A stretch of 64,000 nt of DNA from Halotalea alkalilenta (GTDB lineage Bacteria; Pseudomonadota; Gammaproteobacteria; Pseudomonadales; Halomonadaceae). Below the pieces are notes generated by a model. It was given only the letters and a program-made list of their open reading frames with translations, did no database searches and was not told the DNA's origin. The stretch covers positions 4,216,001 to 4,280,000 of the forward strand of contig NZ_CP015243.1 of assembly GCF_001648175.1 (NCBI RefSeq). Reading direction: 5' to 3'. Both the position numbers and the translations under genes were made by a program. Positions within the stretch are counted from its first letter, which is position 1; every line of letters begins with the position of its first letter. This document shows positions 57,161 to 64,000 of this stretch, piece by piece.

Positions 57161-58744
57161 ATGATCGATGCAGCGACGCAGCTGGAACTTCCCAACGTTC
57201 CGCCGCCCCCCGACGAGCTGTGGGGCGAGCTGTTCATCGAGGTCCAACGGCGCGGCCTGTTCGAAGACAGCAAGACCTTCGTCGACTTGGTCCCCCGTGA
57301 CGCACCAGAGGCGGTGCTGCGTGAGTTCGCCCGGCTGCAGGCCGCCGGCTCGCCGAGCGACGAAGCCCTTGGCGGCTTCGTCGAGACCCACTTCGCCCCT
57401 CAGGACGCCGAGGATGTCGAGCTCAGCCACCAGCAGGGCGATCGCCTCGGCGAAGACTGCATCAACAGCCACATCGATACCCTCTGGCGCGTCCTTACCC
57501 GGCGCCCCCAGGCCAGCGACAACCCTTACTCCTCGAGGCTGCAGCTGCCCTACCCTTTCGTGGTGCCCGGCGGGCGATTCAATGAAATCTACTACTGGGA
57601 TTCCTACTTCACCATTCTCGGCCTGCAGGAAAGCGAGCGCTCCGACCTGATTCGCGACATGGTAAACAACTTCGCCTACCTGATCGACGAGTTCGGCCAT
57701 ATTCCCAACGGCAACCGCAACTACTTCCTCAGCCGCTCGCAGCCGCCCTACTTCGCCGACATGGTCGACCTGCTCGCGCTGATCGACGGCAACGAGACCT
57801 ATCGCCTCTATCTGCCTCAGCTGGAAGCGGAGTACGCCTACTGGATGGATGGCGCCGACGACCTGCCGCCGGGCGAAGCGTACCGAAGGGTGGTGCGGCT
57901 CGCGGACGGCGCGCTGCTCAACCGCTACTGGGACGACGCCGACAAACCGCGCCCCGAGTCCTATCGGGAGGATCTAGAGACCGCCCACGACGCGCCAGAG
58001 CGGGACGAGCGCCAGGTCTGGCGCGATCTGCGCGCGGGCTGCGAGAGCGGCTGGGACTTCACTTCGCGCTGGCTGACCGACGATCACCGGCTATCGACGA
58101 TCCGCACCACCGCGATCGCGCCGATCGATCTCAACTGCCTGATGCATCATCTGGAAGCGACGCTCTACAAGATTCATGAAAGCCTCGGCCATGCCAACCG
58201 CGCCGAGTTCTACCATGAGCGCCATATCCAGCGCCGCAATGCGTTGCTGGCCCATTTCTGGGACGAGGAACAAGGGGTCTTCGGCGATCTGCTGTGGCAA
58301 GAGTGCCAGCTCACCGGCGTACTCAGCGCCGCCTGCTGCTACCCGCTCTACTATGCGATCGCCACTCCCGACCAGGCGCGCGCCACCGCAGCCACTTTGG
58401 AAACTCAGCTGCTCGCCGACGGAGGCCTGCTGACCACCACGATACGCTCAGGCCAGCAGTGGGACGCTCCCAACGGCTGGGCGCCGCTGCAGTGGGTCTC
58501 AGTCATCGGTCTGCGCCACTACGGCGAGCACGACCTGGCGGCCGAGATCGCGCGACGCTGGATCGGCTGCAACGTCGATTACTATTACCGCCGGCGCAAG
58601 CTGATCGAAAAATACGATGTCGTCACCGGCGACACCGCCAGCGGCGGCGAGTATCCCGCTCAGGACGGCTTCGGCTGGACCAACGGCGTTCTGAGCGCGC
58701 TGCTGGCTCTCTATCCCGAACACCACCCCGGCCACTGCGCCTGA
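57161..58744 (+). CDS. treF: Cytoplasmic trehalase (GH37)
   Basis: 527 residues, no signal peptide. GH37 signatures PGGRFNEIYYWDSYF (about 134-148) and QWDAPNGWAPLQW (about 429-441), plus GHIPNGNRNYFLSRSQPP and CESGWDFTSRW with the catalytic Asp, and the Glu in EKYDV. Splits trehalose to two glucose. The absence of a leader points to TreF rather than periplasmic TreA. Trehalose is a compatible solute, in keeping with a halotolerant host. Confidence 0.93.
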   Translation: MIDAATQLELPNVPPPPDELWGELFIEVQRRGLFEDSKTFVDLVPRDAPEAVLREFARLQAAGSPSDEALGGFVETHFAPQDAEDVELSHQQGDRLGEDCINSHIDTLWRVLTRRPQASDNPYSSRLQLPYPFVVPGGRFNEIYYWDSYFTILGLQESERSDLIRDMVNNFAYLIDEFGHIPNGNRNYFLSRSQPPYFADMVDLLALIDGNETYRLYLPQLEAEYAYWMDGADDLPPGEAYRRVVRLADGALLNRYWDDADKPRPESYREDLETAHDAPERDERQVWRDLRAGCESGWDFTSRWLTDDHRLSTIRTTAIAPIDLNCLMHHLEATLYKIHESLGHANRAEFYHERHIQRRNALLAHFWDEEQGVFGDLLWQECQLTGVLSAACCYPLYYAIATPDQARATAATLETQLLADGGLLTTTIRSGQQWDAPNGWAPLQWVSVIGLRHYGEHDLAAEIARRWIGCNVDYYYRRRKLIEKYDVVTGDTASGGEYPAQDGFGWTNGVLSALLALYPEHHPGHCA

Positions 58745-58768
58745 GCCAGCCGGCTGCGCAGGCAAGCG

Positions 58769-58801
58769 AACGCCCCTGGACGATCATCGTCCAGGGGCGT
58801 T
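58769..58801. terminator. Bidirectional terminator between treF and clpB
   Basis: A 16-base arm (58769-58784) and its exact complement (58786-58801) surround one base; both ends carry AA/TT. It lies midway between convergent genes. Confidence 0.8.
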
Positions 58802-58820
58802 TACGTTGCGTTTCGCAGTC

Positions 58821-61397
58821 CTACTTGACCAGCGTCAGCTGTCCTTCCTCGGCATCTACCTTGATCGTATCGCCGGGGCCGAAGCGGCCGGAGAGCAGCG
58901 CCTGGGCCAGCGGGTTCTCGAGCCGGGTCTGGATCGCTCGCTTGAGCGGGCGAGCGCCATAGACCGGGTCGAAGCCGACCACTGCGAGCTGGGCCATCGC
59001 TGCATCGGAGACCTCGAACCCGATATCGCGATCCTTGAGACGGCCGCGCAGGCGCTCGAGCTGGATCGAGGCGATCCGCTGGATCTGCTCCTGACCGAGC
59101 GGGTGGAACACCACCACTTCGTCGATACGGTTGATCAGCTCGGGGCGGAAGTGCAGCCCGACCACGTCCATCACCGCATTTTTCATCTCGGCATACTGCT
59201 CTTCCTGCCCGGCGAAGCGTTGGATCACATCGGAGCCGAGATTCGAGGTCATCACCACCACGGTATTGCGGAAATCGACCGTGCGACCCTGCCCATCGGT
59301 CAGGCGGCCGTCCTCGAGCACCTGAAGCAGGATGTTGAACACATCCGGATGGGCCTTTTCGACCTCGTCGAGCAGCAGCACCGAGTAGGGCTTACGCCTG
59401 ACCGCTTCGGTGAGATAGCCACCCTCCTCGTAACCTACGTAGCCCGGAGGCGCACCGATCAGCCGCGATACCGAGTGTTTCTCCATGAACTCGGACATGT
59501 CGATCCTGACCATCGCCTCTTCGGTATCGAACAGGAACGCAGCCAGCGCCTTGCACAGCTCGGTCTTGCCGACCCCGGTCGGGCCGAGGAACAGGAAAGA
59601 TCCGTTGGGACGATTAGGGTCGCCGATCCCCGCGCGCGAGCGGCGCACCGCGTTGGAGACCGCTTCGACCGCTTCTTCCTGGCCGACCACCCGCTGATGC
59701 AGCGCTTCTTCCATCCGCAGCAGCTTGTCGCGTTCGCCCTCGAGCATCTTCGACACCGGGATACCGGTCCAGCGCGAGACCACCTCCGCGATCTCCTCCT
59801 CGGTGACGTTGGCGCGCAAGAGCCTGAGCGGGGTCTTCTCGGCCTCGCCGGCCTCGCTGATCTTCTGCTCGAGCGTCGGGATCACCCCATACTGGAGCTC
59901 GGACATCCTGCCCAGGTCGCCGGCCCGCCGAGCGGCCTCGAGATCGATACGCGCCTGCTCGAGCTCGGATTTGAATTGGGCCGCGCCCTGCAGGCTCGCC
60001 TTCTCGGCCTTCCATACCTCCTCGAGATCGGCGTACTCACGGCCGAGCTCCTGGATCTGCTCCTCGAGCAGCTCGAGACGCTTGCGCGTCGGCTCGTCGG
60101 TCTCTTTCTTCAGCGCCTCGCGCTCGATCTTGAGCTGAATCAGCCGCCGCTCGAGACGATCCATCGACTCAGGCTTGGAGTCCATCTCCATGCGAATCCG
60201 CGAGGCCGCCTCGTCGATCAAGTCGATCGCTTTGTCGGGCAGCTGGCGGTCGGCGATGTAGCGGGTCGAGAGCTTGGCCGCGGCGATGATCGCGCCGTCG
60301 GTGATATCGACACCATGGTGGACCTCGTAGCGCTCCTTGAGCCCGCGAAGGATCGCGATGGTATCCTCCTCGGAGGGCTCGTCGACCAGCACCTTCTGGA
60401 AGCGGCGCTCGAGCGCGGCGTCTTTCTCGATGTACTTGCGATACTCATCCAGCGTGGTCGCCCCGACGCAGTGCAGCTCGCCGCGCGCCAGCGCGGGTTT
60501 CAACATATTACCGGCATCCATCGCCCCATCGGCCTTGCCCGCGCCGACCATGGTGTGCAGCTCATCGATGAACAGGATCACTCGACCCTCTTCCTTGGCC
60601 AGCTCGTTGAGCACCGCCTTGAGCCGCTCCTCGAAGTCACCACGGAATTTGGCCCCGGCGAGCAGCGCGCCAAGATCGAGCGAGAGCACCCGCTTGTCCT
60701 TGAGCGACTCAGGCACCTCCCCGTTGATGATCCGCTGGGCCAACCCTTCGACGATGGCGGTCTTGCCCACCCCGGGCTCGCCGATCAGCACCGGATTGTT
60801 CTTGGTCCTGCGCTGCAGTACCTGGATGGTGCGGCGAATCTCGTCATCACGACCGATCACCGGATCGAGCTTACCGCTCGCCGCGCGGGCAGTGAGGTCC
60901 ATGGTGTACTTGTCGAGCGCCTCGCGCTTTTCTTCGGCACCGGCATCGTCGACGCTGGCCCCGCCGCGCAGCGAGTCGATCGCCGCGCGCACGCTCTGCT
61001 TGCTCAATCCCGCGTCGCTGAGCGCACGCCCCACCGCGCCACCGGCTTCGAGCGCAGCGAGCAGCGTAAGCTCGCTGGCGATGAACTGGTCATTGCGACT
61101 CTGCGCCTCACGGTCGGTGAGGTTGAGCAGCTTGGCCAGCTCCTGGCTCATCGAAACGTTGCCGTCGAACTGCTTGAGCGTAGGCAACTCCTCGAGCTGA
61201 TGGGTCAGCGCCTGCTTGAGCCGCGCGGGATCGCCGCCGGCTTTCTGCACCAGCGCACGGAAGCCGCCATCGCGCTCGTCGAGCAGCGCCAGCAACAGGT
61301 GCACCGGTTGAAGTTCGTTGTGACCCAGCCCGACCGCGCGCGACTGGGCATCGGCCAGCGCGCTCTGCAATTTAGTGGTGAGGCGATCCATTCTCAT
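58821..61397 (-). CDS. clpB: ATP-dependent disaggregase ClpB
   Basis: 858 residues from ATG 61397 (AGGAG nine bases upstream); E. coli ClpB has 857. N-terminal repeat domain, NBD1 Walker A GEPGVGKT, the coiled-coil M domain ([19 protein letters not shown]) and NBD2 Walker A GPTGVGKT. Rescues aggregated proteins together with DnaK. Heat-shock control is supported by the sigma-32-like promoter upstream. Confidence 0.97.
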   Translation of the reverse strand: MRMDRLTTKLQSALADAQSRAVGLGHNELQPVHLLLALLDERDGGFRALVQKAGGDPARLKQALTHQLEELPTLKQFDGNVSMSQELAKLLNLTDREAQSRNDQFIASELTLLAALEAGGAVGRALSDAGLSKQSVRAAIDSLRGGASVDDAGAEEKREALDKYTMDLTARAASGKLDPVIGRDDEIRRTIQVLQRRTKNNPVLIGEPGVGKTAIVEGLAQRIINGEVPESLKDKRVLSLDLGALLAGAKFRGDFEERLKAVLNELAKEEGRVILFIDELHTMVGAGKADGAMDAGNMLKPALARGELHCVGATTLDEYRKYIEKDAALERRFQKVLVDEPSEEDTIAILRGLKERYEVHHGVDITDGAIIAAAKLSTRYIADRQLPDKAIDLIDEAASRIRMEMDSKPESMDRLERRLIQLKIEREALKKETDEPTRKRLELLEEQIQELGREYADLEEVWKAEKASLQGAAQFKSELEQARIDLEAARRAGDLGRMSELQYGVIPTLEQKISEAGEAEKTPLRLLRANVTEEEIAEVVSRWTGIPVSKMLEGERDKLLRMEEALHQRVVGQEEAVEAVSNAVRRSRAGIGDPNRPNGSFLFLGPTGVGKTELCKALAAFLFDTEEAMVRIDMSEFMEKHSVSRLIGAPPGYVGYEEGGYLTEAVRRKPYSVLLLDEVEKAHPDVFNILLQVLEDGRLTDGQGRTVDFRNTVVVMTSNLGSDVIQRFAGQEEQYAEMKNAVMDVVGLHFRPELINRIDEVVVFHPLGQEQIQRIASIQLERLRGRLKDRDIGFEVSDAAMAQLAVVGFDPVYGARPLKRAIQTRLENPLAQALLSGRFGPGDTIKVDAEEGQLTLVK

Positions 61398-61526
61398 GCG
61401 TGTTTCTCCTTGACACCTGGGCGTGTCGCGCTGATCCAAAGCTTAGTTCGGGATGAGCGGACCGTCAGCGGTGCGAAGCGGGAATTCGGCCCGGCGCGAG
61501 CCGGGTCCTGGAAGTGACAGCAACCA

Positions 61527-61554
61527 TGATGAGGGCGAGCCGGGAAGTTTCAAG
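61527..61554 (-). promoter_or_regulatory. Sigma-32 (heat shock) promoter for clpB
   Basis: On the minus strand: CTTGAAA (61548-61554), a 13-base spacer, then CCTCATCA (61527-61534), close to the heat-shock consensus CTTGAAA/CCCCATNT. It lies in the 205-base gap between pgeF and clpB, about 130 bases before the start. Confidence 0.7.
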
Positions 61555-61602
61555 CGGCAAGGGGTTGACAAAACGCCGCAGGATGAATCTTTCGCTACTG
61601 AC

Positions 61603-62388
61603 TCAGCCCTTGAGCCAGATCACGCTGGCCATGCGCCCGGTCTGGCCATCGTCGCGCCGCCATGAATAGAAACGCGCATCCGAAGCGGTGCAGAAGTGCC
61701 CCCCGCCGATCGACTCGAGCCCAAGTCGTTCGAGGCGTAGTCGCGCCAACCGGTAGAGGTCGGCCATGTAGTGCTCGAGTCGGTAAGGGCTGACCTCGAA
61801 GGCGGCCTCGGCCTCGGAATCCTGCTCGACGAAGGCATCGAACACCTCCCGGCCGACTTCGTACTGCGCGTTGGAGATCGCAGGCCCCAGCCAGGCAAGC
61901 AGCTCGGAGGGATGGCAGCGGAGCGCCGCCACGGTCGCCTCGAGCACTCCGCCGGCGAGCCCGCGCCAGCCGGCGTGGGCGACGCCCACCCGGGTGCCGG
62001 CGCGATCGCAGAAGAACACCGGCAGGCAGTCGGCGGTCATCACCACGCATGCGTGGCCTTGGTCGAACGCCACCGCGGCATCGGCCTTGGGTGGCGCGGT
62101 ACCTGCCGGTGGCAGCGTCGTCGCCACCTCGCAACCGTGGGTCTGTTCGAGCCAGAGCAGCGGCCGGGGGTCGTTGATCCGCAGTGACAGCATCCGCCGA
62201 CAGGCATGGACGGTGTCGGGGTCGTCGCCAACGTGGGCGGCGACATTGAAAGCGTCGAACGGAGGAGCGCTCGGGCCCAACTCACGCGTGGTGACGAAGG
62301 CGCCCACGGTGCTCGGCGCGGGCCAGTCGGGCACGAGCATGCGCGGCTCGCTCTGGTCGAATTGATGCGACACGGCGCTATTGATCAT
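61603..62388 (-). CDS. pgeF: PgeF/YfiH multicopper-polyphenol-oxidase-like (purine nucleoside/peptidoglycan editing) protein
   Basis: 261 residues from ATG 62388 (GAGGACCAGG upstream); ATG 62340 (MLVPDWPAP) matches the E. coli N-terminus and is a good alternative. Conserved metal residues in [17 protein letters not shown] and AHAGWRGL. Family members act on purine nucleosides or remove misplaced serine from peptidoglycan. Between rluD and clpB as in many gammaproteobacteria. Confidence 0.9.
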   Translation of the reverse strand: MINSAVSHQFDQSEPRMLVPDWPAPSTVGAFVTTRELGPSAPPFDAFNVAAHVGDDPDTVHACRRMLSLRINDPRPLLWLEQTHGCEVATTLPPAGTAPPKADAAVAFDQGHACVVMTADCLPVFFCDRAGTRVGVAHAGWRGLAGGVLEATVAALRCHPSELLAWLGPAISNAQYEVGREVFDAFVEQDSEAEAAFEVSPYRLEHYMADLYRLARLRLERLGLESIGGGHFCTASDARFYSWRRDDGQTGRMASVIWLKG

Positions 62389-62420
62389 CCTGGTCCTCGT
62401 TTGCAGGTCGCTCGCTGGGC

Positions 62421-63377
62421 TCAAACGATGCCGGCGTCCTCGAGGAGCGCGGCGATCAGGTCTTGCAGATCCGCCGGCGGCGATGCCTCGAAACGCAGCG
62501 TCTCGCCGCTCGCCGGGTGCCGGATGCTCAACCGGCGCGCGTGCAGGGCCTGGCGCGAGAAGCCGCGAAGCCGCTCCTTGAGCACCTCAGAGGCGCCCGC
62601 GGGGAACTTGAGCCTCCCGCCGTAGACCGGGTCGCCGACCAACGGCAGCTGCCGATGCGCCATGTGCACGCGGATCTGATGGGTGCGGCCGGTCTCGAGC
62701 TTGCAGCGCACCAGGGCGTGGGCGCGATAGCGCTCCACCACCCGATAATGGGTCACCGCCGGTTTGCCACCCGCCACCACCGCCTGGCGCTTGCGGTCCC
62801 TGGGATGGCGACCGATCGGCGCATCCACCCGGCCACCGGAGATCGGCGTACCGACCACCACTGCATCGTACTCGCGCGACACGCTCCTGTCCTTGAGCTG
62901 CTCGATCAGCGAACGCTGGGCAAGCAGGCTCTTCGCCACCACCATCAGCCCGCTGGTGTCCTTGTCGAGCCGGTGGACGATGCCCGCACGTGCCAGCTGG
63001 ATCTGCTCCGGCAAATGGTGGAGCAAGGCGTTGAGCAGGGTACCGTCGGGATTGCCGGCGGCGGGATGGACCACCAGGCCGGCCGGTTTGTCGATCACCA
63101 GCAGCTCCTCGTCCTCGAACAGGATCTCAAGCGCGATGTCCTGCGCCTCCCAATCGCCGGCGGGCTCCAGTTCGGCGGACAGCGTCAGGAGCTGACCGCG
63201 CAGCACCTTGGCGCGCGGCTTGACCGTCTCGCCATCGAGGGTCAAAGCGCCCTCGCCGATCCAGGCCTTGAGGCGCTCGCGGGAAAAATCTCCGAACAGT
63301 TGGGCGGCGGCCTGGTCGACACGCAGCCCGCTGAGCTCCTCGGGGACGATGTACTGCTGTTCGATTCGCTCGGGCAT
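62421..63377 (-). CDS. rluD: 23S rRNA pseudouridine synthase RluD
   Basis: 318 residues from ATG 63377; the open frame continues to 63620 but that part overlaps the bamD promoter region. N-terminal S4 RNA-binding domain ([16 protein letters not shown]), catalytic Asp in [13 protein letters not shown], and the [10 protein letters not shown] motif. Modifies positions 1911, 1915 and 1917 of 23S rRNA in E. coli. Divergent from bamD. Confidence 0.95.
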   Translation of the reverse strand: MPERIEQQYIVPEELSGLRVDQAAAQLFGDFSRERLKAWIGEGALTLDGETVKPRAKVLRGQLLTLSAELEPAGDWEAQDIALEILFEDEELLVIDKPAGLVVHPAAGNPDGTLLNALLHHLPEQIQLARAGIVHRLDKDTSGLMVVAKSLLAQRSLIEQLKDRSVSREYDAVVVGTPISGGRVDAPIGRHPRDRKRQAVVAGGKPAVTHYRVVERYRAHALVRCKLETGRTHQIRVHMAHRQLPLVGDPVYGGRLKFPAGASEVLKERLRGFSRQALHARRLSIRHPASGETLRFEASPPADLQDLIAALLEDAGIV

Positions 63378-63605
63378 GGGCTGGGGAAACTCCTGGCTCG
63401 ACAAACGGCGGCTGAGCGTATCACCGGCATCCGCGTCGAAGCGGGACGGTGTTCTAACGTCGCACGGTGTTTTATAGTGGGGCGGCTTTCCGCGCAGGAG
63501 AAGCCGGCAGAGGCCGGTTTTCCCGCTCGCGCGGCAATCCCGATGATGTACAGCGGCGGCGAATTCTATCATGTGCGCCGCGGTTTGCCCGACACGAGGA
63601 AGATG

Positions 63606-64000
63606 ATGCGCGCCTTTCAACTGAGTGCTCTCGCGCTGGCCGCCGCCGTGCTGGTCGGTTGCGCCAGCAGCGACACCCAGGATTCGATCCCCGACGTGCC
63701 AGAGCAGCAGCTCTACCAGCAGGCGCAGCAGTCCCTGGACAATGGCCGCTACTCCGCCGCGGTGACCCAGCTCGAAACCCTCGACAGCCGCTATCCGTTC
63801 GGCGACTACGCCCAGCAGGCGCAGCTCGAGCTGATCTACGGCTACTACCAGATCAGCAACTGGGAATCAGCGCGCGCCGCCTCGACCCGGTTCATCCGCC
63901 TGCACCCGGATCATCCGCAGGTCGACTACGCCTACTACATGCGCGGCCTGGCCGCCTGGCAGGCCGGACGGTTCAGCCTCGAGGGCCTCGACCTGATCGA
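63606..64000 (+). CDS. bamD: Outer-membrane assembly lipoprotein BamD (5' part)
   Basis: The first 131 codons; the gene runs past the window end. Signal peptide with lipobox LVGC (lipidated Cys about residue 19), then tetratricopeptide repeats ([38 protein letters not shown]). I chose ATG 63606 over 63603 for its spacing from GAGGAA. Part of the BAM complex that inserts porins such as the two in this window. Confidence 0.93.
   Translation, partial: MRAFQLSALALAAAVLVGCASSDTQDSIPDVPEQQLYQQAQQSLDNGRYSAAVTQLETLDSRYPFGDYAQQAQLELIYGYYQISNWESARAASTRFIRLHPDHPQVDYAYYMRGLAAWQAGRFSLEGLDLI

Noticed and set aside
58806..61517. A 903-codon open frame on the plus strand opposite clpB
   Set aside because: Antisense to a full-length ClpB with all motifs. 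The frame is kept open by GC-rich codon bias and its translation is Arg/His/Leu-rich low complexity with no domain.

Overview
The window is high-GC DNA from a gammaproteobacterium. Conserved neighbourhoods (rpsP-rimM-trmD-rplS, bamD divergent from rluD-pgeF-clpB, xerD-dsbC-hom-thrC-recJ, minCDE, ilvIHC) plus the porin and PepSY/two-component genes fit the Halomonadaceae (Halomonas, Kushneria, Halotalea and relatives) best. That placement is inferred from gene order and protein character; there is no 16S gene here.

Layout. 1-3 kb: 3' end of an oligopeptide importer operon (oppB partial, oppC, fused oppDF). 3.4-6.4 kb: two tandem paralogous trimeric-type porins. 6.5-9.6 kb: a MerR regulator and a Cu(I) P-type ATPase behind one MerR-type promoter. 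9.7-20 kb (minus strand): recJ-like, thrC, hom, dsbC, xerD, then rplS-trmD-rimM-rpsP, then ffh. 20-25 kb (plus): ypjD, corB-like, a PepSY protein and a PhoPQ-like two-component pair. 25-27.6 kb (minus): a TetR regulator and an MFS-acyltransferase fusion broken by a 1-base frameshift in a G run. 27.7-31.4 kb (plus): an SRAP paralogue that has lost its catalytic residues and a pitrilysin-like protease. 31.4-34.9 kb (minus): sbcB and minCDE. 35.1 kb: initiator tRNA-Met.

35.2-53.1 kb is the accessory region. It starts with decayed DNA (an AAA ATPase remnant beside a perfect inverted repeat). Next comes an amide-utilisation island: amiC (ligand sensor), amiR (ANTAR antiterminator), a five-gene urea/amide/branched-chain-type ABC importer and a double-domain nitrilase-family hydrolase whose second domain lacks the catalytic cysteine. 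Terminators preceded by competing hexaloop hairpins lie both before amiC and between amiR and the importer, which is the layout expected for AmiR-controlled antitermination. After an acetyltransferase remnant there is a second catabolic cluster: an LLM flavin monooxygenase, a peptide-type ABC importer (SBP, two permeases, fused ATPases) and the decayed 3' end of an FAD-linked oxidase. This cluster looks acquired.

53-64 kb returns to core genes: ilvC-ilvH-ilvI (minus), a cytoplasmic trehalase, clpB with a recognisable sigma-32 promoter, pgeF, rluD and the 5' part of bamD. No CRISPR array, intact insertion sequence or prophage was seen.
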